A DNA stretch of 64,000 bases, taken from NCBI RefSeq assembly GCF_963924675.1, contig NC_089234.1, positions 60,423,153-60,487,152 of the forward strand, read 5' to 3'. The DNA is from Phocoena phocoena. Lineage: Eukaryota > Chordata > Mammalia > Artiodactyla > Phocoenidae. The notes under the pieces were generated by a model. It was not told the origin of the DNA, did no database searches, and worked only from the letters and a program-made list of their open reading frames with translations. Of the stretch, positions 58,701 through 62,252 are shown one piece after another; the stretch's first letter is position 1; each line of letters opens with the position of its first letter. The position numbers and the translations under genes were made by a program.

Positions 58701-61700
58701 CCACTTTACACCTACTAGGATGACTATAGTAAAATTTAAAAAGGAAAATATTAAGTGTTGGTGAAAGTGTAGAGAAATAGGAACCCTTGTACATTGCTGC
58801 TTGGAATGTAAAATGGTTCAGTTTCTGTGGAAAACAGTTTGGTGGTTCCTCAGTAAGTTAAACATAGAGTCATCATAGGACCCAGCAATTCCACGCCTTA
58901 GTATATATCCAAAAGAGTTGAAAACATATGTCAACATGGATGTTGACACAGATGTTTTTTAAAGCTGCATTATTAATAATAGCCAAAAGATGGAATCAAT
59001 CCAAATGACCATCAAGGGATAAATGGCTAAACAAACTGTGTTATATGCATACAGTGGAATATTATTGAGCCGTGAAAAAGGATGAAGTACTGATATATGC
59101 TGCAACTTGAATGAAGTTTGAAAACATGCTAAGTGAAAGAAGCCAGACACAAAGGTCATATATGGTATGATTCCTTTTATTTGCCATATCCATTATAGGC
59201 AAATCCGAAGAGACAGAAAGCAAACTAGAGGTTACCAGGAGATGAGCAATGGGAAATAGGGAGTGATTATTTAATAAGTATGAAGTGTTTTTATGGGGTG
59301 CTGAAAAAGTTTTCAAACTAAAGAGAGATGGTGGTTTTACAAAATTGTGAATACACTAAATACCATTAAATTTTGTACACTCTAAAATGGTTAATTGTGG
59401 GGCTTCTCTGGTGGCGCAGTGGTTGAGAGTCCGCCTGCCGATGCAGGGGACATGGGTTCGTGCCCCGGTCCGGGAAGATCCCACATGCCGCGGAGCGGCT
59501 GGGCCCGTGAGCCATGGCCACTGAGCCTGCGCGTCTGGAGCCTGTGTGCTCTGCAACGGGAGAGGCCACAACAGTGAGAGGCCCGCGTACAGCAAAAAAA
59601 AAAAAAAAAAAAAATTAAAATGGTTAATTGTGTGCTAAGTGAATTTCTTGTCAGTTTAAAAGTGGGGGAGACAAGTTTTAAAGTGCAAGGAATGATTATG
59701 CTAGAAAAGGATGACCATATTTGATGTGGCTACTCCAGTGTCTGGATATCTCTCCAAATTCATTTTTCACTCACCTTTGCTTGGGACAGTTTATTCTTTT
59801 TTTAATAAGTTAGTTTCTTTCTTTCTCTCTCTCTTTCTTTCTTTCTCTTTCTCTTTTTCTCTCTCTATCTTTCTCTTTCTGCATTGCTGCACGCGGGCTT
59901 TGTCTAGTTGTGGCGAGAGGGGGCTACTCTTCGTTGAGGTGCTCTGGCTTCTCATTGTGGTGGCTTCTCATTGCGGAGCACAGGTTCTAGGCGTGCGGGC
60001 TCTAGAGGGCAAGCTAAGTAGTTGTGGTACACGGGCTTAGTTGCTCCGTGGCATGTGGGATCTTCCTGGACCAGGGCTTGAACCCGTGTCCCCTGCATTG
60101 GCAGGCGGATTCTCAACCACTGCGCTACCAGGGAAGTCTGGGGCAGTTTGTTCTTACACAAAATATTTTACCTGAAAATACTGCAGTGTCTGCTAAGATA
60201 GAAACTTTTTTATAAAGAGTATACTACCTTTGGGGAAGCCCATAAGAGGCCCAGTTGCTCTGGAACTGATAAAGCTGATGAGGAACAAAAGCTATTCTTA
60301 GAACCTGTAATTAGGTAGCATTCTGTTTTTCCTGGGCATAACATTTTATCAGGCTACCAGTTCATTTTTTAAAAAAATATTTCTTGAAGTGAAATTCGCC
60401 TAACATAAAATTAACCATTTTAAAATGAATGATTCAGTGGCCTTTTGTGCATTAGCAGTGTTGTGTAAGTACCAACTCTCTATCATTCCACATGTTTTCA
60501 TCACCCCAAAGGAGAATCCCATACCCATGAAGCACATCCTTGCCAGCACTTGTTTTCCACTTTTTTGATTATAGGCAGCCTGATCGGTGTGAAATGGTAC
60601 CTCATTGTGGCTTTGATTTGCATTTCTTTTAATGACTGAAGAAGTTGAACATCGTCATGTGCCTGTTGGCCATTTGTATTTCTTCTTTGGAGAAATATCT
60701 ACTCAAGTCCTTTTTCTTTTTCTCTTTTAAAAACAATTAATTAATTAATTTTTGGCTGCGTTGGGTCTTCGTTGATGGGTCTATGTTGCTGCATGCAAGC
60801 TTTCTCTAGCTGTGGCGAGCGGAGTCTTCTCTTCGTTGTGGTGTGTGGGCTTCTCATTGTGGTAGCTTCTCTTGTTTCGGAGCTCGGGCTCTAGGTGTGC
60901 AGGCTTCAGTAGTTGCGGCATGTGGGCTCAGTAGTTGTGGCTCGCGGGCTCTAGAGCACAGGCTCAATAGTTGTGGCGCATGGGCTTAGTTGCTCTGGGG
61001 CATGTGGGATCTTCCCGGACCAGGGCTCGAACCCGTGTCCCCTGCATTGGCAGGTGGATTCTTAACCACTGCGCCACCAGAGAAGTCCCTTTTTCTTTCT
61101 TTAAATCGAGCTATCTTTTAGTTGTTGAGCTTTGTACGTGCTCTTTATATATTATGGATACAATATGACCCTTGTCAGATGTATGGTTTGCAAATATTTC
61201 TCCCATTCTGTAGGTTGTCTTTTTCACTTTATTTTTTGTTTTAACTTTTTACTTTCTATTGGAGTATAGTTGATTAACAGTGTTGTGATGGTGTCTTTTT
61301 CACTTTCTTTGTAGTCCTTTGATACACAAAAGTTTTAAAGTTTGAAGTCTAATCTGATTTTTCTTTTGTTACCATACTATTGGTGTCATATCTAAGAATC
61401 CATTGCCAAATCCAAGGTCATCGAGATTTTCCTCTCTTTTTCTTCTAAGAATTTTATGATTTTATGGTTTTAACTCTTATATCATTGATCCATTTTGACA
61501 TAGGTTTTGTATATAGTATATGGTATGGGTTCACATCATTCTCTTGCATGTAGATATTCAGTTGTCCCAAAATCATTTGTTGAAGAGACTCTTCTTTTCC
61601 CATTAAATTGTCCTGGCAGCCTGGTTGAAAATCAGTTGGTCATGGATGTGTGGGTTTATTTCTCTGCACTCAATTCTGTTCCTGTAAGGAACGGCACCAA

Positions 61701-62252
61701 GAAACGGGGGAGAGCTTAAACAAGCTTTATTTGGGAACGCTCCCGCGCTAGGTTCACTGGTCCAAGAGAAAGGGGCCAGAGAAGTCGCGCCTGGGCGAGG
61801 GTTTGGGCAGAATTTATAGGGGAAGAAGGGAAAGGGGTGTGGTGAATCCGGGAGGGCGCAGGGTATTCCTTATTTGGTGGTCTTTTCGGATATTGTGGGG
61901 GACCGTTAGTCCCGCCCCTCGAAAGGCGGGAAGGCTGGGCCGGGTGGAAAGTCCCCAGGTCATTTCCTGGAACTGGGTGGTCCGGAAAGTCTCCAGGTCA
62001 GTTTCAACCTGTGAGTCTGATTGCGTTCCCCTGCCTCGGGCCATTTGGCCTTACAGTTCCTACCATGTACTTTTGTATGGGCTGAGTTTCTTGTTTTTTC
62101 TCCCTTTGATAATAGGATCACGGGGTTGATAGCACCATTTTCCAGAATCCTAAAAAGCTTCACCTAACTATTGGGATGTTGGTGCTTTTGAGTGATCAAG
62201 AGATCCAGCAGACATGTGAGATGCTACAGCAGTGTAAAGAGGAATTCATTGA
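23620..62252 (+). CDS. ASCC1: Activating signal cointegrator 1 complex subunit 1, N-terminal 208 codons (partial)
   Basis: The join 23620-23731, 24897-24996, 28873-28970, 30798-30976 and 62116-62252 gives 626 coding bases, 208 codons plus two bases, with every phase matching. The protein begins [20 protein letters not shown], has a type I KH domain around residues 60-125 with the GKRG loop (residues 75-78), then a linker and the start of a two-histidine (LigT/AKAP7-like) phosphoesterase domain with its first H-x-T motif, HLT, at 179-181. The second HxT motif and the C-terminus lie beyond 64 kb. In the family ASCC1 works with ASCC2, ASCC3 and TRIP4 in transcription coactivation and with ALKBH3 in alkylation-damage repair; its domains bind RNA. 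Full human length is about 357 residues. No frame breaks are seen. Confidence 0.97.
23732..24896 (+). other. ASCC1: ASCC1 intron after coding exon 1
   Basis: 1.17 kb with GTAATC donor and CTCTACAG acceptor. A strong decoy acceptor (TTTTCTTCTTTGCAG, ending 24138) has no usable coding sequence after it. No repeat is recognised. Confidence 0.85.
24897..24996 (+). CDS. ASCC1: ASCC1 coding exon 2
   Basis: The acceptor is CATTTCTCTACAG and the donor GTGAGT. The exon encodes [20 protein letters not shown] then [12 protein letters not shown], with split Gly and Lys codons at its ends. Length is 100 nt, so skipping it alone breaks the frame. It leads into the first strand of the KH domain. Confidence 0.95.
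25150..25870 (+). mobile_element. L2 LINE fragment
   Basis: 'ccttccttcctgcctttgag'-type phrases, 'agggaagcttgctttgacac' and 'actagatgggaagcttcttg' followed by 'aaggtaggaatgtgtcc' follow L2 3'-region order. Boundaries are approximate. Confidence 0.6.
26721..26898 (+). mobile_element. MER5A-type hAT-Charlie element
   Basis: It opens CTGTGGTTCTCAACTTCAGG and closes with the inverted TTGAGAACCACTT. Internal AAGCTCCTGGGGAGCTTTAA and CCCCAGGTGATTCCAG are typical of MER5A. It is nearly full length. Confidence 0.85.
28289..28602 (-). mobile_element. CHR-1-like SINE
   Basis: Reversed copy ending ACCAGGGAAGTCTC. The TTCAGTAGTTGTGG unit is duplicated in the body. Approximate TSDs (TGAACGTAGTT / TGAATATAGTT) flank it. 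Confidence 0.88.
28873..28970 (+). CDS. ASCC1: ASCC1 coding exon 3 (KH domain core)
   Basis: The acceptor is TATATTATAG, weak in pyrimidines, and the donor GTGAGA. It encodes [20 protein letters not shown] then [12 protein letters not shown]. The GKRG sequence is the KH GxxG loop that contacts nucleic acid. Length is 98 nt; together with the 100-nt exon before it, 198 nt, the pair could be skipped in frame. Confidence 0.96.
29746..29955. mobile_element. hAT-type non-autonomous element (palindromic)
   Basis: It begins CAGTGCTGTCCAGGAGAAC and ends with the approximate inverted sequence TTTTGGACAATGAAGTG. The ATGTGGCTAGTGTGACTGAG centre is typical of a Charlie-related family I cannot name with certainty. 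Confidence 0.65.
30025..30374 (-). mobile_element. CHR-1-like SINE
   Basis: TTAATTAATT-rich tail, GGCTGTGTTGGGTCTTCGTT, and a head ending GCCACCAGGGAAGTCCC, all reversed. The end lies about 420 bp before ASCC1 coding exon 4. Confidence 0.9.
30375..30560 (-). mobile_element. L1M fragment
   Basis: 'aggagtgaattcctgggtca', 'aactgccaaacttttccata' and 'gcaactgtaccattttacat' match the reverse of an old L1 3' region. Confidence 0.65.
30798..30976 (+). CDS. ASCC1: ASCC1 coding exon 4
   Basis: A very strong T10 tract and CTTACAG precede the exon; the donor is GTAAGC. It encodes [20 protein letters not shown] (end of the KH domain), then [20 protein letters not shown] and [12 protein letters not shown], the entry to the phosphoesterase domain. 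It ends on a complete Met codon. Confidence 0.96.
31845..32397 (-). mobile_element. CHR-1-like SINE interrupted by a CHR-2-like SINE
   Basis: Outer reversed element with TSDs TTATTGTGTTTTT / TTATTGTGGTTTT at 31832-31844 and 32398-32410. The body is split at about 32144/32356. Confidence 0.88.
32145..32355 (-). mobile_element. CHR-2-like SINE nested in a CHR-1-like SINE
   Basis: Reversed short CHR with a T22-like tail. The duplicated target GCAGGCRGAT-CTT (32130-32144 and 32356-32369) is CHR-1 head sequence. Confidence 0.88.
32455..32734 (-). mobile_element. CHR-1-like SINE
   Basis: Reversed copy with GGCTGTGTTGGGTCTTCGTT near its start and ACCAGGGAAGCCC at its end. Approximate TSDs TGAACATTTTTTT / TGAGCATCTTTTTT. 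Confidence 0.9.
33200..33544 (-). mobile_element. CHR-1-like SINE
   Basis: Reversed copy with TTTA-rich tail and a head ending GCCACCAGGGAAGCCC. Flanked by approximate CCATGCTGTGCTTT / CCATGCTCTGTTTT duplications. Confidence 0.9.
33690..33830 (+). mobile_element. MIR SINE fragment
   Basis: 'acttgagcaagtgaacctct', 'gaaggattaaatgagataac' and 'gcatttaataaatggtgact' match the MIR 3' half. Confidence 0.7.
34370..34770 (+). mobile_element. L1 3' end, forward, with A tail
   Basis: 'gagagagtggcatggacata', 'gctagtgggaagcagcctca', 'gagatcagctcggtgctttg' and 'caattatactccagtaaagg' are the 3'UTR of a fairly young L1, ending in an A11 tail at about 34754-34764. It is severely 5' truncated. Its left border is approximate. 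Confidence 0.85.
35132..35819 (-). mobile_element. 5'-truncated L1, reversed
   Basis: A T-rich end, 'tttattggagtataattgct', the same 3'UTR as the forward copy at 34.4-34.8 kb, then the end of ORF2. An exact 13-bp TSD CTTCCTGCTTTTA is at 35119-35131 and 35820-35832, so this is a complete, truncated insertion. Confidence 0.93.
35904..36114 (-). mobile_element. CHR-2-like SINE
   Basis: Reversed, with a TTTA-repeat tail. TSDs TATCTACTTA at 35894-35903 and 36115-36124. Confidence 0.92.
36222..36579 (-). mobile_element. CHR-1-like SINE
   Basis: Reversed copy with exact TSDs TGGTACTCTGCTTTT at 36207-36221 and 36580-36594. Confidence 0.93.
36913..37024 (-). mobile_element. tRNA-derived SINE, short subtype
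   Basis: GGCCACGCCATGCAGCTTGT and CCCTGACCAGAGACTGAACC followed by CTAACCACTAAGCCACTAGG, reversed. Diverged TSDs CTACCTTTTTGATTT / CTACTTTTTCGATTT flank it. Confidence 0.85.
37040..38175 (-). mobile_element. Old L1M sequence with an inserted SINE
   Basis: 'tagttacatctttatta'-type L1 3' phrases, 'aggtacattttgggataatt', 'aatataatgcacccatttta' and 'tataaatgaagctattttaa' are reversed old L1 3' sequence, interrupted at 37627-37756. More than one L1M insertion may be merged here. Confidence 0.65.
37627..37756 (-). mobile_element. tRNA-derived SINE, short subtype
   Basis: 'aattctttggtcgcactgtg' and CCCCAACCAGGGATCAAACC with a GGACCACCAGGGAAGTCC end, reversed. Exact TSDs CAGTATATAGT at 37616-37626 and 37757-37767. 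Confidence 0.9.
38178..38788 (-). mobile_element. L1 3' end and ORF2 fragment, reversed
   Basis: 'attgaagtattgttgattta', 'agttccctgtgctatacagt' and 'gctaatcccaaactcctaat' form an L1 3'UTR. After an internal jump near 38.56 kb, ORF2-derived 'gtgttgaatagaagtggtga' follows. Confidence 0.75.
38790..38991 (-). mobile_element. CHR-2-like SINE
   Basis: Reversed copy with CCATGGCTCACGGGCCCAGC and a head ending GCCACCAGGGAAGCCC. Approximate TSDs CTTTGTTAATCTTTT / CCTTTAACCTCTTTT. Confidence 0.9.
39664..40023 (-). mobile_element. CHR-1-like SINE
   Basis: Reversed copy with TTAATTAATT tail. TSDs CTTACCTGATTTTTA / CTTATCTGATCTTTA at 39649-39663 and 40024-40038. Confidence 0.92.
40141..40459 (-). mobile_element. 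CHR-1-like SINE
   Basis: Reversed copy with exact 15-bp TSDs CTCCCCTTACTTTTA at 40126-40140 and 40460-40474. Confidence 0.93.
40667..40720. repeat. (AC)27 microsatellite
   Basis: 27 uninterrupted AC units directly after a GTGTGT run. Pure arrays of this length are usually polymorphic. Confidence 0.98.
41060..41825 (-). mobile_element. HAL1/old L1-like ORF1-region fragment (left half)
   Basis: The reversed strand has a lysine-rich, coiled-coil-like coding remnant at 41451-41636 ([17 protein letters not shown]). I read it as an old HAL1/L1M ORF1 region into which the younger L1 at 41.83 kb was inserted; 46.9-47.64 kb looks like its other half. Family assignment is moderate. Confidence 0.5.
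42415..45686 (-). pseudogene. L1 ORF2 (endonuclease-reverse transcriptase) remnant
   Basis: Blocks: 45686-45240 (endonuclease end, with GDFN in [11 protein letters not shown] and the DIYRTFHP segment), 44592-44146 (start of the [11 protein letters not shown]), 44022-43543 (RT core, [14 protein letters not shown] and the catalytic FADD at about 43761-43750), 43691-43032 and 43029-42415 (C-terminal region). The parts upstream of 45686 and between blocks are frameshifted or stopped, so no full-length protein can be made. Confidence 0.92.
46154..46807 (-). pseudogene. L1 ORF1 (RNA-binding coiled-coil protein) remnant
   Basis: An intact start ([20 protein letters not shown]) is followed by a long coiled coil ([20 protein letters not shown]) and the RRM core ([20 protein letters not shown]). 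Translation stops after 217 residues, just past WKAAREK. Recognisable C-terminal domain sequence continues to about 45.91 kb beyond the stop, so the protein would lack its C-terminal nucleic-acid-binding domain. Confidence 0.9.
46893..47645 (-). mobile_element. HAL1/old L1-like fragment (right half)
   Basis: 'ggggtcacatttttctgctt', 'gggtagtgaacattgtgaat' and 'ctctagggctagtttagctt' resemble the HAL1/L1M region that normally adjoins the 41.1-41.8 kb sequence, supporting one old element split by the younger L1. Confidence 0.5.
47646..47848 (-). mobile_element. CHR-2-like SINE
   Basis: Reversed copy with exact 14-bp TSDs CTAGTTTTCTAGTT at 47632-47645 and 47849-47862. The head ends CCATGAGGGAAGCC rather than the usual CCACCAGGG. 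Confidence 0.92.
47930..48440 (-). mobile_element. Old L1M 3' fragment
   Basis: 'attcatataacataggtgca', 'gtggtttttagtatattcac' and 'tccatataaatggaatcata' are reversed old-L1 3' phrases. Confidence 0.75.
48480..48650 (-). mobile_element. MIR SINE fragment
   Basis: 'tgtgctagacagtgttctaa', 'ccctgtgaggtagatactga' and 'gtgaagtttagagaggataa' match MIR read on the minus strand. Confidence 0.65.
48802..48933 (+). mobile_element. tRNA-derived SINE, short subtype
   Basis: GGGACTTTCCTGGTTAAGAC, GAGGAACTAGGATCCCACAT and a degenerate A-rich tail with C runs. Approximate flanking CAGACTGTTTA / ATAACTGTTTA. Confidence 0.8.
49415..49965 (-). mobile_element. MLT1-class (MaLR) LTR, reversed
   Basis: 'attagttttctgttgctgtg', 'acaatcttagcagcttaaaa' and 'ctctggagaatcc'-type phrases through 'gaattctgcctgtagctatt' are the reversed counterpart of the MLT1 LTR at 1.0 kb, more diverged. 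Confidence 0.65.
50897..51195 (+). mobile_element. Tigger1-like transposon, internally deleted
   Basis: Starts CAGGCATACCTTGGAGATAT, keeps TTTTTTGGTTTCCCAGTGCA and the terminal AAGCGAAGCACAATTAAAC, and ends GGTGTGCCTG. TA flanks at 50895-50896 and 51196-51197. At 299 bp it is a shorter deletion derivative than the copy at 15.1 kb. Confidence 0.9.
51330..51930. mobile_element. L2-like fragment
   Basis: 'attcattcattcactatttt', 'gtctaccattgtccaggcta', 'agagattctccagtggttgg' and 'gaattgagtcttgaaagaag' follow L2 order. Boundaries and orientation are approximate. Confidence 0.5.
51980..52320 (+). mobile_element. CHR-1-like SINE
   Basis: Forward copy from GGGTTTCCCTGGTGGTGCAG to GCAGCCAAAAATAAATTAAA, one of only three sense-oriented CHR-type SINEs in ASCC1. 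Approximate TSDs AAAAAGACTAAGG / AAAAAGACAAAGG. Confidence 0.92.
52390..52510 (+). mobile_element. MIR SINE fragment
   Basis: 'aaagtggggataataatggt', 'gaagagtaaatgagttaata' and 'agagcagagcacggtgcata' are the MIR 3' half. Confidence 0.7.
53190..53370 (-). mobile_element. MIR SINE fragment
   Basis: 'ctgagaaggaaatgtgtgtt', 'gagatgatgaaattgagttt' and 'gatgctcttttcaccagtct'-like phrases match reversed MIR. A second likely MIR trace lies near 53.59-53.74 kb. Confidence 0.55.
53750..55140 (+). other. ASCC1: Intronic sequence with no repeat or exon recognised
   Basis: One of the few stretches over 1 kb in the big intron where I recognise no LINE or SINE. Open frames are short and resemble nothing known. 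Confidence 0.45.
55170..55260 (+). mobile_element. MLT1-class LTR 3'-end fragment
   Basis: 'ataataaatttatgttggtt', 'taaaccactaagtttgtggt' and 'aatttgttatagtaacagta' are the conserved 3' end of MaLR LTRs. Confidence 0.6.
55270..56000 (-). mobile_element. Old L1M fragment
   Basis: 'cttctagtgtattgtctttt', 'atgtaaaagttttctctttt' and 'ccaaatggctgtccagttgc' are reversed old-L1 3' sequence. Confidence 0.65.
56180..56389 (-). mobile_element. CHR-2-like SINE
   Basis: Reversed copy with a T19-like tail. TSDs GGCATACAGATTTTT / GGCATACACATTTTT at 56165-56179 and 56390-56404. Confidence 0.93.
56400..57560 (-). mobile_element. Old L1M 3' region
   Basis: 'agctttattgaggtacagtt', 'aagtgtacagttcaatcatt', 'aactgccaaactgttttcca' and 'attctagtgagcatgaagtg' read in order as a reversed old L1. 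Confidence 0.8.
57650..57945 (+). mobile_element. MIR SINE split by a mariner element
   Basis: 'taggctttggggcctgacta', 'gtgcctcagtttcctcatct' and 'gtaaaatggggataatacta' (left part) continue after 57865 with 'aagaaatgcctggggcagag' (right part). Confidence 0.8.
57794..57864. mobile_element. Mariner-derived miniature inverted-repeat element
   Basis: Terminal GGGTTGGCCAAAAAGTTCAT is partly mirrored by CTTTTTGGCCAGCCC, around a central AAGATCTTAC palindrome. The consensus is common in cetartiodactyls. The right arm lacks about 10 bp present in the left, so the hairpin is asymmetric. Flanking TA fits mariner. Confidence 0.85.
57960..58110 (+). mobile_element. MER5A-like fragment
   Basis: 'aattctcaactgtagtttgg', 'gtgcatattggaatcatttg' and 'gttacagcagctgggatg' resemble the left half of MER5A, diverged. 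Confidence 0.5.
58480..59390 (+). mobile_element. L1 3' region, forward
   Basis: 'gggcaaaggatttaaataga', 'gaagcaaatcaaaaccacaa', 'cattgctgcttggaatgtaa' and 'gaatgaagtttgaaaacatg' are ORF2 end and 3'UTR of an older L1. It is one of only two sense-oriented L1s in the intron. Confidence 0.85.
59400..59615 (+). mobile_element. CHR-2-like SINE
   Basis: Complete forward copy with a long A tail and exact 17-bp TSDs TAAAATGGTTAATTGTG at 59383-59399 and 59616-59632. It appears young. Confidence 0.95.
59799..60139 (-). mobile_element. CHR-1-like SINE with tail turned into a CT microsatellite
   Basis: Reversed copy whose tail and adjoining 3' part are replaced by a pyrimidine array at 59814-59880. Diverged TSDs GGGACAGTTTATTCTT / GGGGCAGTTTGTTCTT enclose both, so the array belongs to the SINE. 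Confidence 0.88.
59814..59880. repeat. CT/CTTT-rich microsatellite
   Basis: An almost pure pyrimidine tract of mixed TTTC, TC and TTTTTC units on the plus strand, at the tail side of a reversed CHR SINE. Confidence 0.9.
60370..61677 (-). mobile_element. Old L1M region with an inserted SINE
   Basis: Reversed old-L1 phrases ('gatcggtgtgaaatggtacc', 'caaaatcatttgttgaagag', 'ttgaaaatcagttggtcatg') flank the CHR at 60721-61085. It continues up to the solo LTR at 61683, which disrupts it. Confidence 0.75.
60721..61085 (-). mobile_element. CHR-1-like SINE
   Basis: Reversed copy with TTAATTAATT tail and a head ending GCCACCAGAGAAGTCCC. Approximate TSDs TCCTTTTTCTTT / TCCCTTTTTCTTT. It includes a short duplication, 'gggtcttcgttgatgggtct'. 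Confidence 0.9.
61726..61731 (-). terminator. LTR polyadenylation signal
   Basis: AATAAA on the minus strand about 85 bp after the TATA box and about 45 bp before the U5 end, a normal R/U5 arrangement. Confidence 0.75.
61813..61818 (-). promoter_or_regulatory. TATA box of the solo LTR
   Basis: TATAAA on the minus strand, inside CCCCTATAAATTCTG. It would direct transcription leftwards, away from ASCC1 coding exon 5 and antisense to the gene. Confidence 0.75.
61868..61877 (-). promoter_or_regulatory. CArG-box-like site in the LTR
   Basis: CCAAATAAGG on the minus strand fits CC(A/T)6GG, the SRF consensus, about 50 bp upstream of the LTR TATA box. Confidence 0.5.
61946..62000 (-). repeat. LTR enhancer direct repeat with NF-kB-like sites
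   Basis: Plus-strand GGAAAGTCCCCAGGTCA (61946-61962) and GGAAAGTCTCCAGGTCA (61984-62000) differ by one base. The first reads GGGGACTTTCC on the minus strand, a consensus NF-kB site; the second is a one-base variant. Confidence 0.8.
62116..62252 (+). CDS. ASCC1: ASCC1 coding exon 5
   Basis: The acceptor is CTCCCTTTGATAATAG and the donor GTGAGT. It encodes [20 protein letters not shown] then [20 protein letters not shown] and KEEFI. HLT at residues 179-181 is the first catalytic H-x-T motif of the 2H phosphoesterase fold. The exon follows a 31-kb intron, and an antisense solo LTR ends only 60 bp upstream. It ends in phase 2; the next exon lies outside the window. Confidence 0.96.

Larger units (their letters stand above)
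61683..62055 (-). mobile_element. Solo LTR of a class I (gammaretrovirus-like) endogenous retrovirus
   Basis: 373 bp bounded by the inverted TGTAAGG / CCTTACA ends and an exact 5-bp TSD GTTCC (61678-61682 and 62056-62060). On the minus strand it has U3 with two 17-bp direct repeats, a TATAAA box (61818-61813) and an AATAAA signal (61731-61726). No internal viral sequence adjoins it, so it is a solo LTR left by recombination. It is markedly GC-rich against its surroundings. It sits antisense to ASCC1, 60 bp before coding exon 5. Confidence 0.93.
30977..62115 (+). other. ASCC1: ASCC1 31-kb intron between coding exons 4 and 5
   Basis: Donor GTAAGC, acceptor TTTGATAATAG. Most of it is LINE (mainly minus-strand L1 and L1M) and CHR SINE sequence; individual copies are listed separately. 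Protein-like open frames here belong to L1. I found no missing ASCC1 exon: codon 163 joins directly to codon 164 across it. Confidence 0.9.
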
